Shown here: piece by piece, positions 43,491 to 52,227 of the stretch | Layout of the letters: each line of letters begins with the position of its first letter | How positions within the stretch are numbered: the first letter of the stretch is position 1 | Translations under genes and position numbers: made by a program | Source: CAYQMF01 sp964418595 | GTDB taxonomy: Bacteria; Planctomycetota; UBA1135; UBA2386 | Reading direction: 5' to 3' | NCBI GenBank assembly: GCA_964418595.1 | Contig: CAYQMF010000013.1 | Span: 1-64,000, forward strand | Length of the DNA: 64,000 nt | The notes under the pieces: generated by a model | The model's input: the letters and a program-made list of their open reading frames with translations, nothing else | Told to the model about the DNA's origin: nothing | Database searches by the model: none

Positions 43491-44765
43491 ATGCGGCCGG
43501 CCCCGGCCGTGGCGCGCAGTCTGCGACGCCTGCTCGGCTTGGCGACGTTCGGTCTGGCGGCGCTGCCCGCCCAGAACCCGGCCGCGGTGGGCGATCTCTA
43601 CATCACGGAGGAAGCGTCGGGTGAGATCCACCGTCACGATGGCGTCACCGGCACCCGGCTGGGCCTGCTCACGACCGTAGCCCCGCCGTGCCAACTGATG
43701 GCGATCCACACTGGCGAGACCGTCGGTGAGGTGCTGGTCGGCTCGACGATCGGCGGCGTGCGCGAGGTCGATCGCAACTCCGGCGCCCTCATCCGGATCT
43801 ACAACCCGCTGGGCGGCTGGCAGTGGGCCGGCGTGTACGCGCCGAACGGCGACGTGCTGATCGGCGACATGAGCACCAACGACGTGCGGCGCTACCGACG
43901 CAGCGATGGCGCGCTGCTCGGTGTGTTCGGCACGGTGCCTGCGCCGGCCGACATGCGGTTCGGACCCAACGGCAACCTGTTCGTGTGCTCGTTCGCCGCC
44001 GGCGGCGTGTTCGAGCTGAACGGCAGCGATGGCTCGTTCGTCGCGCAGCACGTCGCGAGGGTCGGTATGACCAACGACATCGCGTTCCTTCCCGACGGTC
44101 GCCGGGTCGTGACCTCGATGGCCGACAACCGGGCGCACGTCTTCGACGCGAACTGGTCCCCGCTCGCGATGTTGGCGGGCACCGGCTGGGGACGGCCGCA
44201 CGGCGTCGACATCAGCCCGCACGATGGTCACATCTACGTGGTCGATGGCGTCACGACGAGCGTGCACGTGTTCCACAAGACCACGTATGCGGAGTTGAAC
44301 GCCAGCTTCGCCAGCGTTGATGCCAAACCCGTCGACATCGAGTTCCGTCGGGGGAGGGTGCCCGGGGTCGTAGATCTCTACGGACAGGGCTGCCACGGCC
44401 TGACGATCGACCACGTCGGAGTGCCGCGCGTCGGCAACGCCTTCGACCTCACCCTCGCCGGCGCGCGTGGAATGCGCATCGCGTTCCTGCAGCTCGGCGC
44501 CTCCCGCACCACGTGGAACGGCCTGCCGTTGCCGCTGGCGCTGGATGCGCTCGGCGCGCCGGGCTGTCAGGTGCTGGCATCCGGCGAGTTGCTCCTGCCG
44601 GTGGTGACCGACGCAGCGGGCACGGCGTCGCTGCACCTGAACGTCCCGGCCGATCCGGATCTCGCCGGCGCGCAGTTGTTCGCGCAGTGGCTGGTGCGCG
44701 ATCCGGCGCTCAACCCGCTGGGTCTGATCGCCTCGGGCGCAGCGGCGCTCACCATCGGCGACTGA
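43491..44765 (+). CDS. Secreted NHL-like beta-propeller protein with the shared C-terminal domain
   Basis: The start at 43491 gives a signal peptide (SLRRLLGLATFGLAALPAQ). An in-frame ATG at 43431 would add 20 residues before it. Residues about 30-290 form a propeller with NHL/SMP-30-like blades (GDLYITEEASGEIHRHDG; VLIGDMSTNDVRRYRRSDG; PADMRFGPNGNLFVCSFAAG; GVDISPHDGHIYVVDGV). The last 125 residues are the most typical copy of the shared C-terminal domain: VPRVGNAFDLTLAGARGMRI, LGAPGCQVLASGELLL, AGTASLHLNVPADPDLAGAQ, and WLVRDPALNPLGLIASGAAA. It should be exported. Ligand unknown. Confidence 0.8.
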   Translation: MRPAPAVARSLRRLLGLATFGLAALPAQNPAAVGDLYITEEASGEIHRHDGVTGTRLGLLTTVAPPCQLMAIHTGETVGEVLVGSTIGGVREVDRNSGALIRIYNPLGGWQWAGVYAPNGDVLIGDMSTNDVRRYRRSDGALLGVFGTVPAPADMRFGPNGNLFVCSFAAGGVFELNGSDGSFVAQHVARVGMTNDIAFLPDGRRVVTSMADNRAHVFDANWSPLAMLAGTGWGRPHGVDISPHDGHIYVVDGVTTSVHVFHKTTYAELNASFASVDAKPVDIEFRRGRVPGVVDLYGQGCHGLTIDHVGVPRVGNAFDLTLAGARGMRIAFLQLGASRTTWNGLPLPLALDALGAPGCQVLASGELLLPVVTDAAGTASLHLNVPADPDLAGAQLFAQWLVRDPALNPLGLIASGAAALTIGD

Positions 44766-44786
44766 CCGGACCCGCGTGGTTGGCGC

Positions 44787-45845
44787 TCAGGCGCGGCGGC
44801 GCGCCGAGCGCAAGCGGAGCAGGTACCACACGACGCCCGCGGCGAACACCACCACGCTGCCGAGCAGGCCGACCGTCCGCCCCACCTGTGCCCAGCCGAG
44901 CAGAAGCGCGCTGGCGGCGGCGAGCAGGAGCACGATGCAGTAGAGGAGGAAGGTCCGCTCCTGTGGCCGGAAGCTGAGCGCGTGCGGGTCTTGTTCGCCG
45001 CGTGCCGCCGCCAGCCGCAGCGAGAAGTCGCCCAGCGCCAGGCGCAGCCGGACGAGCATGCGACACGACAGGAGCAGCGAGACCAAGAGGAACAACACGA
45101 GCAGTGTGAAGCCCGAGGCCTTGAGCGTGCGCGGGTCGGGTGAGAGCACGAGATCGTTGGGCACCGCGCCCAGGTTGGTGATCGCGTTGAACGCTCCGGC
45201 GAACAATGCGACCGCCATCACCACCACGACGGAGATGTCGGCGGTCGTGGCGTCGAGCGTCTGGCGCGCGTGTCGCTCGCGCAGGTCGACGGGGATGTCG
45301 CCGTGCTGCCAATGCGAGTCGAGCTGAGTGCACAGCCGGTTGGCGCGGCCGTGGCTCAACGGCAGCCACAGGAGCAGCGCGAGCGTCGTGAGCGCGCCGG
45401 CGAGCAGGGACCACGCACCCAGGCCCAGCCCCGCCACGAGGAAGATCGCACCCAGGCCCGCCGACACCGCGGTGAGGAGCACGAAGTTCGTGGTCACGCC
45501 CAGCCAGTTCAGCCCTTGCAGCCGCAGGCTGCCGGTCTCGACCTTGTGCATCTTCGTGCCGTTGACGACGAGCCCGTAGTGGCAGCGCCCGAGCACGCCG
45601 GTCACCAGCACGCCGCTGCCGAGCAGCAGGGCACCAGCCAACGGCAGGACCGCGCCGGGCAACCACGCGGCCGCGGCCTCGTAGCTGGCGCCGGAGAGGC
45701 AGTCGCTCACCGCCATCAGCAGGGCCGGCGTCAGCACGTTCGCGACGACGAACATCAGTCGACGCACCTCGAGGTTGCTGTCGACCTCGTGCATCGCCGC
45801 GGCGAAGTCGCGTGCCGCCTCGTCGCGAAGAGCGTCCGCGCTCAA
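44787..45845 (-). CDS. Multi-pass membrane protein of unknown function
   Basis: The protein has about seven hydrophobic segments (among them LPLAGALLLGSGVLVTGVLG; ISVVVVMAVALFAGAFN; FTLLVLFLLVSLLLSC; FLLYCIVLLLAAASALLLGW) and a basic end (RLRSARRRA). I recognise no transport or enzyme motif. A TTG at 45845 overlaps the stop of the Nudix gene as TTGA and would give 352 residues. The first ATG is 17 codons further in (MHEVDSNLEVRR); either could be used. Open frame upstream to 45917 lies inside the Nudix gene. The overlap suggests translational coupling with the Nudix hydrolase, though a shared task is not evident. Confidence 0.72.
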   Translation of the reverse strand: MSADALRDEAARDFAAAMHEVDSNLEVRRLMFVVANVLTPALLMAVSDCLSGASYEAAAAWLPGAVLPLAGALLLGSGVLVTGVLGRCHYGLVVNGTKMHKVETGSLRLQGLNWLGVTTNFVLLTAVSAGLGAIFLVAGLGLGAWSLLAGALTTLALLLWLPLSHGRANRLCTQLDSHWQHGDIPVDLRERHARQTLDATTADISVVVVMAVALFAGAFNAITNLGAVPNDLVLSPDPRTLKASGFTLLVLFLLVSLLLSCRMLVRLRLALGDFSLRLAAARGEQDPHALSFRPQERTFLLYCIVLLLAAASALLLGWAQVGRTVGLLGSVVVFAAGVVWYLLRLRSARRRA

Positions 45846-46372
45846 GCGCGCCTCCGCTTGCGAAGGCTGCGCCGCAGCACAGCGGCGGCGCTGTCCCGGC
45901 CGAAGGCTGCGGTCCACGCCGCGGGGCTCTTCGCCAGCTCCGAGAGCCGTGCGCGCGCGTCACGCAGCACCTGCGCGTGATCGAAGGCGAGCGCTGGCGG
46001 TCGCGTGGCCGAGCACCAGGCCGATGCGCGTGCGTCGTCGCCCGCTTGCGGTGCCATCGCCGCGACGTCGCCGCACGTGAGGAACACCACCGAGATCGTC
46101 CGGCCGCGCGGATCGCGCCCGAGCGTGCCGTACGTGCCGAGCGGCGCGAGTCGTCCAGCGCGCAGGCCGGTCTCCTCCACGAGCTCGCGCCGCGCCGCAG
46201 CCTCGAGTTCCTCGTCGAGGTCGAGGAAGCCCCCGGGAAGGGCCCAGGTGCCCGCGAACGGCGCGCGGTCGCGCTGGATCAGCAGCACGCGGAGGTCGCC
46301 GCGTGGCCCCGCCGCGAACAGGACGACGTCGACCGTGACGGCGGGACGCGGGAAGCGATACGTGAACGCCAC
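45842..46372 (-). CDS. Nudix hydrolase
   Basis: The 176-residue protein starts at GTG 46372 (VAFTYRFPRPAVTVDVVLF). A long open frame upstream is charged low-complexity shadow of the BlaR1 tail. The Nudix box is complete: GGFLDLDEELEAAARREL then VEETGL, fitting G-x5-E-x7-REUxEExGU, at residues about 50-72. The rest has the usual strands (VLLIQRDRAPFAGTWALPGG before the box; ISVVFLTCGDVAA after it). Such enzymes cut nucleoside diphosphate linkages. The layout is like ADP-ribose or NADH pyrophosphatases, but the substrate is not fixed by the box. Its stop overlaps the start of the membrane protein. Confidence 0.86.
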   Translation of the reverse strand: MAFTYRFPRPAVTVDVVLFAAGPRGDLRVLLIQRDRAPFAGTWALPGGFLDLDEELEAAARRELVEETGLRAGRLAPLGTYGTLGRDPRGRTISVVFLTCGDVAAMAPQAGDDARASAWCSATRPPALAFDHAQVLRDARARLSELAKSPAAWTAAFGRDSAAAVLRRSLRKRRRA

Positions 46373-46419
46373 GCGCCGAGTGTGCCCGGGCACGAGGCGA
46401 ATGCAACGCGGCGCGCGGG

Positions 46420-48267
46420 TCAGACGCGCACGGTCTTCTTCGTGTCGGTCGCCTTGGTGCGGCGCAGGCGCTTGACCTTGCCCTCCGCTTCCTCGGCCTT
46501 CTTCGTCTCCTCGACCGCCTCGATCTCCTGGGCTTCCTCCTCGCCGTCGCGCTTCCTCTCGATGCGGATCACCTGGCCGCTCTCGTTCCGCTCGACCTTC
46601 ACGCCAGGCGCCCATCGGTAGCGGAAGCCACCGGGGAGGCCTTCGACCTTCTTCGCCTTGCCGTCGGGGCCGACGAAGAGAACCTGGCCGTCACCATCCG
46701 CGCGGAAGACACGCGCATCGCCGTCGCCGGTCCGCACGGTCCACCCCCCGCGCAAGCCCTTCGGGAGTTCCCACACCCTGTCGCCCAGGTCGAACGTGAA
46801 GGCCTTGCCGTCCGTGCCCTCGAGCTTGCCGTCGCGCCACACCCAGGTGCGCGTCTTGGTTTCGCCCTCGTCGGCCTCCGCTTCCTCCTCCTCCGCACGC
46901 GCCTTGCCGCGGACCTCCAGGGGCTTGCCGTCCTTCATGCGGATCACGCGCGTCCCCGAGAACGGCGTGCCCTCGACGCGCCACGTGCGCGTGCTGCCGT
47001 CGGCGCCGCGGATGACGGTCACATCGCTCTCGTGGTGCTCGTCAGCGTCGGAGTCGTCGTCGCGCGTGGCCTTGCGCTTCTCTTCCGTCTTCTGGCGGGC
47101 GAGCTGACGTGCCAGCTCGGCGTGTTGCTTGCGCAGTTCGGCGATCTGCTTGCGCAGTTGCTCGATCTGCTCGCGCTGCCCTTCGTCCTGCACGACGAAC
47201 TCCGGCGCATCGACAGGGGTGGCGGCGGAGACCTTGGCCGACGGCAACGTGATCGCGGCGGCGAAAGCGAGATAGGCGGCGCCGAGCCAGCGGCTGGCGT
47301 GACCCGGGCGATTGGCGGTGAGGATCTGCATGAGTCGTCTCTTCAGGACACGGTTGGGATCGAACATGGCGAGCGTGGCGGTCGGTTCGACCTGGCGACC
47401 GTTCACCCACGCGACTACGGAAAGGAACGCTGCTCCACACTCGCGCCGCGTCGCGCCGCTGCGCGCCAGGGCATCCTGGTCGCAGGCGAGTTCACGGTGT
47501 TGCTCGACGAGGCGGCTCGCCAGCCACACCGCGGGATGGAAGAACCAGAGGATCTGCACGAGTCGCTGCACCGCGGCCACGGCGAGGTCGCCGCGGCGGA
47601 TGTGCGCGAGTTCGTGCATGAGCACGAAGGTGAGCTGCGGGCCGGGCAGGCTCGCCGCGAGGCCCGGAGGCACCAGCACGTAGGGGCGCAGCAGCCCGCC
47701 GGCGGCCGGGGTCGTCACGGCGTCGCTCTCGAGGAAGCGCACGCGGCGCCGCACGCCGGCGCGCGCCCGCAGCGTCGCGAGGTCGACTCCCAGCTCGCCC
47801 TCCTGCAGCGGCCGCGCGGCGCGCACGGCGCGCCCCGTGCGCAGCTCGTTGCGCAGGAAGCGCAGCGACAGGAACGCCACGCCGAGCAGCCAGGCCCAGA
47901 AGGCGAGCGCCGACAGGTCCTGGCCTGCTGGCGCGGCGGCGTGTGCGACCGCGGGATCGGCGGCGAGGTTCGTGCTCAGCGCGGCCGACGGAGTCGTGGC
48001 CGGTAGCAGGAGGAGCACGTCTTCGCGTGGCGGGGCAGGCACGAGCCAGTGATCCATCGCCAACGGCGAGAGCCATGCGGGCGCCGGGAGCGGGAAGGGC
48101 AACGCGAGCTTCAGCAGGGCCAGCGAGAACAGCACGCAGGCGAGCTGCGCGGGTGCGCGGCGGCGCAGCGGCCACCAGAGCAGATAGAGGAGCACGAAGG
48201 CGAGCGTGCCGTGCACGAGTCCCCGCACGGCGACCTCCGCCCACGCACCCGCGAGCGTGGCGCTCAT
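46420..48267 (-). CDS. BlaR1/MecR1-type M56 membrane metallopeptidase with a charged C-terminal extension
   Basis: The N-terminal 320 residues are an M56 peptidase: membrane segments (LVHGTLAFVLLYLLWWPL; ACVLFSLALLKLALPF; AFWAWLLGVAFLSL), then FVLMHELAHIRRGDLAV with the zinc site HExxH from His218, and EQHRELACDQDALARSG with the third ligand. In Staphylococcus and Bacillus relatives the extracytoplasmic sensor is a penicillin-binding domain. Here it is replaced by a long coiled coil (REQIEQLRKQIAELRKQHAEL) and a Lys/Glu-rich part with repeated DG-K/R turns (IRMKDGKPLEVRGKA; VWRDGKLEGTDGKAF; LFVGPDGKAKKVEG). It presumably cleaves the partner repressor on a signal that need not be a beta-lactam. 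It overlaps the BlaI gene by ATGA. Confidence 0.88.
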   Translation of the reverse strand: MSATLAGAWAEVAVRGLVHGTLAFVLLYLLWWPLRRRAPAQLACVLFSLALLKLALPFPLPAPAWLSPLAMDHWLVPAPPREDVLLLLPATTPSAALSTNLAADPAVAHAAAPAGQDLSALAFWAWLLGVAFLSLRFLRNELRTGRAVRAARPLQEGELGVDLATLRARAGVRRRVRFLESDAVTTPAAGGLLRPYVLVPPGLAASLPGPQLTFVLMHELAHIRRGDLAVAAVQRLVQILWFFHPAVWLASRLVEQHRELACDQDALARSGATRRECGAAFLSVVAWVNGRQVEPTATLAMFDPNRVLKRRLMQILTANRPGHASRWLGAAYLAFAAAITLPSAKVSAATPVDAPEFVVQDEGQREQIEQLRKQIAELRKQHAELARQLARQKTEEKRKATRDDDSDADEHHESDVTVIRGADGSTRTWRVEGTPFSGTRVIRMKDGKPLEVRGKARAEEEEAEADEGETKTRTWVWRDGKLEGTDGKAFTFDLGDRVWELPKGLRGGWTVRTGDGDARVFRADGDGQVLFVGPDGKAKKVEGLPGGFRYRWAPGVKVERNESGQVIRIERKRDGEEEAQEIEAVEETKKAEEAEGKVKRLRRTKATDTKKTVRV

Positions 48268-48680
48268 GGCGTTCCCTCCGGCTTCCGGCGATCGTCGTCG
48301 CTCGCGTGCTCGTCGAGCAGGGCGCGCAGCTCGGCGAGTTCGTCGGCGCTGATCCTGCTCTTCTGCAGCATGTAGGCGAGCAGCGGCGCCGTCGTGCCGT
48401 CGAGCGCGTTCTCGAGCAGACGGTCGGCCGCGGCCTGCAGCGAGCCGAGCGGCTCCGTCGTCGGCCGGTAGAGGAAGCTGTTGCCGACCTGGGTCGTGGC
48501 GAGGTAGCCCTTGTCCACCAGCCGCCGCAGGTGCGTCTTCACCGTGCTCACCGCGAGGCCGTGCTCGTCGCCGCACGCGAGGTACACGTCGCGCGCGGCA
48601 CAGCTCTGCAGCCGCCACACGACGCGCATGACCTTCCACTCGGGCGGGGTGAGGGGCGGCAGGGGGCGACGGCGGCGCAT
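48264..48680 (-). CDS. BlaI/MecI-type transcriptional repressor
   Basis: The 138-residue protein begins MRRRRPLPPLTPPEWKVMRV and holds the winged helix of the penicillinase-repressor family: PPEWKVMRVVWRLQSCAARD, then GLAVSTVKTHLRRLVDKGYL and a wing (TQVGNSFLYRPTTEP). A C-terminal dimerisation helix follows (LLENALDGTTAPLLAYMLQK, SRISADELAELRALLDEH). It should repress its own operon and be inactivated through the BlaR1-type partner encoded directly downstream. The ATG at 48680 fits the family; 30 codons of open frame upstream are Arg-rich and unlikely. No beta-lactamase gene is nearby, so the regulon is unknown. Confidence 0.9.
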   Translation of the reverse strand: MRRRRPLPPLTPPEWKVMRVVWRLQSCAARDVYLACGDEHGLAVSTVKTHLRRLVDKGYLATTQVGNSFLYRPTTEPLGSLQAAADRLLENALDGTTAPLLAYMLQKSRISADELAELRALLDEHASDDDRRKPEGTP

Positions 48681-48869
48681 GCGGCGCGGACGACGCGTGA
48701 GCCGATCGTTTACTTCCTTAGACGATCGACGGGAGGACGGGCCGCGCGCGACGTTTGGCCGAGGTCGCAAGAAACTGCGGCAAAGCAGCTTATGGCTCTA
48801 GCCGGTGACCATGGCCCATTCCACCCCGGCACGATTCCCACCCTGACCGCGGTTTCGCCGCGGTCTCCG

Positions 48870-49126
48870 CTCAGCGCCGCCAGTGGTCGCAAGGGCTGAT
48901 GCTCCATCCCTGCATCCTTACGTTCCGCAAGGATGCAATCAAAGGATCGACCCGTGCCCGACACCTCCGTGCAGCGGCGAGCCGCTGCACCGGGCGACGT
49001 GCTTTCCGGGTTGCATGTGGCGGCTTCGCCCCGCCAGAAGGGGCCGCAGGCGCAGTTGGGTCTGTCGCCGACTACTACTCCTGCTCACAACAGCTGAATC
49101 CTCGCGCCACGCGAGGATCCGCGGGC
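48870..49126. repeat. Dispersed mosaic repeat, copy D
   Basis: This 257-bp copy lies between the BlaI gene and the Kelch lipoprotein gene. It starts CTCAGCGC, carries the same hairpin module as copy B (GTGCAGCGGC GA GCCGCTGCAC at 48969-48990, preceded by GGATCGACCCGTG), then a second module shared with copy E. That module has CCGCCAGAAGGGGCCGCAGG near 49030-49050, GACTACTACTCCTGC near 49069, and the closing hairpin GAATCCTCGCG / CGCGAGGATC at 49096-49119. The first part therefore matches B and the second part matches E. Confidence 0.82.
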
Positions 49127-49134
49127 ATGTTGGA

Positions 49135-52017
49135 TCAGCGATACAGCTCGGCGGTCGCGCTGCCGTCCACGGCGCCACCGAAGATCAGCGTCCTCCCCGC
49201 CGGCAGGACCAGTACCTTGGGAGCCAGCCGCCCGACCGACAGGCTGCCCACCATCGCAAACGTGCCGGCACCGGGGCTGTAGACCTCGCAACTGTCGAGG
49301 GTGGCAAGCGTGTTACCCGTACCGCCGCAGACCAGGACATCGCCGCCGGGGAGGAGCGCGATCCCGGCGCTGCGTCGCGCGACCGCGAGTGCCCCCGTCG
49401 ACGCGAAGGTGCCGGCCACCGGGTCGTACAACTCGGCCGTGGCGGTGGGGGTGAGGAAGCCGCCGCCGCCGGCGACCAGGACCTTCCCATTGCGCAACAG
49501 CACTGCGACGGCTTGTCCCCGCGCGGTCGCGAGCCCGCCGGTGAGCGCGAACGTGCCCGCAATCGGGTCGTACAGCTCGCACGACGCGAGCGCGCTGCCG
49601 CTGCCGTCGACGCCGCCGACGATCAGCACCTTGCCGTTGTCGAGGCGCACCGCCGCGTGGTTGCGCCGCGCCACGACGAGCGCTCCAGTCGCGCCGAACG
49701 TGCCCGCGGTGGGGGCGTAGCGCTCCGCGCTCGCCAGCGTGCTGCTCGTGCCGGCACCACCGGCCACCAGGACGTCGCCGTTCGTCAGCAACGTCGCCGT
49801 CGAGCCCTGGCGCGCGGTCGCGAGCGCACCCGTGGCGGCGAACGTGCCCGCCGTCGGATCGAACAGCTCCGCGCTCGCCAGCGGCGTGAGCGCCACCGCG
49901 CCGCCGCAGACGAGCACGCGCCCGTTGCCGAGCACCGTCGCCATGGCGTCGGTGCGCGCCGCGCCGAGCGAGCCGGTGGCGGTCCAGCGGTCCGCGCGCG
50001 GGTCGTAGGTCTCCGCAGACGCTGTGGCGCTCAGCGCACCTTCGAGCCCTCCGGCGACGAGCACGCGCCCGTCGCGGAGCAGCACGGCGCTCGCCTGCGC
50101 GCGCGCGACGAGGTTGCTCGCCGCGGCGGCACAGGTCTGCGCGGCCGGGTACAGCGCGTCGTAGATCTCGCTGGTCGCGAGCATCGAGAACGTGCCAGCG
50201 TCGCCGCCGGGCACGAGGACCCGGCCGTCGGGCAAGGACGCCAGCGTCAGCAGCGCGCGCGCGTTGGTCAGCGTTCCGCCGACGAACCACTGGCCGACCA
50301 ACGGGTCGAACACTTCGCACGAAGCGAGCGCCGTGCCGTTGGTGGCGCTGCCGCCGAGCACGACGACCCGACCGTTGGCGAGGGCGAAGACCTCGGCGCC
50401 GCTGCGTGCGGTCGCGAGCGCGCCGCTGGCAGTGAACGTGCCGGTCGCCGGATCGAAGCGCTCGCAACTGGCGAGCGCGATCGCACCGTCGTGGCCGCCA
50501 CCCACGAGCACCGTCCCGTCACTCAGTCGCACCGCGAAGTGCAGCCTCCGCGCCGTGCCCATGTTCCCCACCGACGCGAAAGTGCCGGGCGCGGGGTCGT
50601 ACACCTCCGCGGTCGCCACCGGCGTGCCGCCTCCGGTCACGAGCACGCGACCATTGCCGAGGAGCGTGGCGGTGTGGCGTTCCCGCGCCGTGGCCATGGC
50701 GCCGGTCGCCGCGAACGTGCCGGCGACCGGGTCGAACAGTTCCGCGCTGCTGAGCGCGGTGCCGTCGAGGCCGCCCGCCATCAACACCTTGCCGTTGCCG
50801 AGGAGCGTCGCCGAGTGCCGCGTCCGCGCCACGTTCATCGCCCCGGCAGTGTTGGCGAAGGTGCCCGCCCACGGGTCGTACAGCTCCGCCGAAGTCGAGG
50901 CGACGAGATCGTGGCCCGAGACGAGGACGCGGCCATCGCCGAGCCGAACGGAGGTCGGACGGGTGCGGGTCTGCGCCATCGTGCCCGTCGCGCCCGTCGT
51001 GCCGTTCCACGGGTCGTAGCGGCTGCAGCCACTGAAGTACGACCCCATCGACGTGTTCTGGCCGCCGGCGCACAGCACGCCGCCGCCGGGCAGGGTCGTC
51101 GCCGTGTGTCGCCCGCGGCCGATGGGCAGCGTCGCACCATTGGTGATGCTGCTGGCCACGACGCCGAGCCACGCGACCTCGCTGGTCACCTGCGTGCCGA
51201 ACGAGTCCGCGACGATGACGCGGTAGCGCGCGCCGTCGTTGCCGGCGACGGTCGCGGCCGTCGTGTGCGCCGCCGCGGTCGCGCCCGAGACCGCGAGGCC
51301 TTCGCGATACCACTGGTAGGTGAGCGCCCCGGTTCCGGCGACGGTGACGCCGAAGCCTGCGGTCGCGCCGACGAGGACCGTCGCGGCCTGTGGGTGGGCG
51401 GTGATCGACAGCGAGGGTGCGGTGACGGTGAGCGTGATGTTTGCCGTTGCCGTACCGCCGTCGTTGCTCGCGGTGACCGTGTACGACGTCTGCGCCGCCG
51501 TCACGGTGGGCGTGCCGGACACGACGCCGGTCGTGGGGCTCAGCGTCAGGCCGGCCGGCAGCGCCGGCGCGATCGTGAACGTCACGACTTCGCCACCGGT
51601 GCTGGTCGGTACGAGCGGCGTGAGCGTCGAGCCACCGACGACGCTCACCGATCCGCCCGCGTAGGCGATCGACGGCGCGGCGTCGGTGACGCGCAGTTGC
51701 AGATCCACCGTGGCACTGCCGGCCGCGTTGGTCGCAGTGACGACATGCGTGCGCACCGCGGTGATCGTCGTCGGCGTACCGCCGACCACGCCGGTGCCGG
51801 CGTCGAACGTCAGCCCATCGGGCAGCGCTGGCGCGATCGACCAGGCGGTCACCGCCCCACCGGTGACCGAGGGAGAGTTGGGGGCGACTGCACTGCCGCG
51901 CGCGTAGGTCGCCGGGTTGCTGGCGTACAGCACGCTCGCCGGCGGCGCGACGCCACTGCTGCCACCGCAGCCGGAGGCGAAGGGCACCACGAGGAGGACG
52001 AGTCGGGAAGCGCGCAT
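49135..52017 (-). CDS. Kelch-type lipoprotein with two Ig-like domains
   Basis: A lipoprotein signal (RLVLLVVPFASGC) precedes two putative-Ig domains of the He_PIG type (AWSIAPALPDGLTFDAGTGV, GTPT; TFTIAPALPAGLTLSPTTGV, GTPT) and one Ig-like domain (GTGALTYQWYREGLAVSGAT). From residue about 300 to the end run about 13 Kelch-like blades with the very regular pattern RHSATLLGNGKVLMAGGLDG followed by ASCELYDP-GTF. The blades are much alike and point to recent internal duplication. The protein, 960 residues, should sit on the outer membrane surface. The first ATG 9 codons upstream is less good. Copy D of the repeat lies 8 bases beyond its stop. Confidence 0.87.
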   Translation of the reverse strand: MRASRLVLLVVPFASGCGGSSGVAPPASVLYASNPATYARGSAVAPNSPSVTGGAVTAWSIAPALPDGLTFDAGTGVVGGTPTTITAVRTHVVTATNAAGSATVDLQLRVTDAAPSIAYAGGSVSVVGGSTLTPLVPTSTGGEVVTFTIAPALPAGLTLSPTTGVVSGTPTVTAAQTSYTVTASNDGGTATANITLTVTAPSLSITAHPQAATVLVGATAGFGVTVAGTGALTYQWYREGLAVSGATAAAHTTAATVAGNDGARYRVIVADSFGTQVTSEVAWLGVVASSITNGATLPIGRGRHTATTLPGGGVLCAGGQNTSMGSYFSGCSRYDPWNGTTGATGTMAQTRTRPTSVRLGDGRVLVSGHDLVASTSAELYDPWAGTFANTAGAMNVARTRHSATLLGNGKVLMAGGLDGTALSSAELFDPVAGTFAATGAMATARERHTATLLGNGRVLVTGGGTPVATAEVYDPAPGTFASVGNMGTARRLHFAVRLSDGTVLVGGGHDGAIALASCERFDPATGTFTASGALATARSGAEVFALANGRVVVLGGSATNGTALASCEVFDPLVGQWFVGGTLTNARALLTLASLPDGRVLVPGGDAGTFSMLATSEIYDALYPAAQTCAAAASNLVARAQASAVLLRDGRVLVAGGLEGALSATASAETYDPRADRWTATGSLGAARTDAMATVLGNGRVLVCGGAVALTPLASAELFDPTAGTFAATGALATARQGSTATLLTNGDVLVAGGAGTSSTLASAERYAPTAGTFGATGALVVARRNHAAVRLDNGKVLIVGGVDGSGSALASCELYDPIAGTFALTGGLATARGQAVAVLLRNGKVLVAGGGGFLTPTATAELYDPVAGTFASTGALAVARRSAGIALLPGGDVLVCGGTGNTLATLDSCEVYSPGAGTFAMVGSLSVGRLAPKVLVLPAGRTLIFGGAVDGSATAELYR

Positions 52018-52227
52018 GCGGAGCGGGACGAGGGGTGGCACCAAGGGGATCCTCCAAGCAGTTCTTCGGACGAATGCGAGGACGGGCTCCAGCCGATCGA
52101 CCGGCGTCGCGGCGGCGCGTCCGCCAGAAGTTGGTCTTTGCCGCAGGAGCGGGCGTGCGGATCACGCTACCCTCGACGCCCGGCACCTGCTCGCCCATCG
52201 TTCCGTCGACCCTCGCCAACCTGCGCC

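Noticed and set aside
41844..44636. Upstream extension of the minus-strand Kelch frame to 44636
   Set aside because: It crosses the PARG, glutaredoxin and propeller genes on the other strand. The ATG at 41843 with GGAG and a signal peptide is the true start.
48870..49126. Repeat copies as a CRISPR-like or attenuator structure
   Set aside because: Copies are single at each site, occur in both orientations, and lie within or after genes rather than in leader regions. They fit dispersed elements better.
48883..52227. Upstream part of the 1359-codon plus-strand frame ending at 52962
   Set aside because: Only the last 244 codons (from 52228) form a real protein. The rest is antisense to the Kelch lipoprotein and begins inside repeat D.
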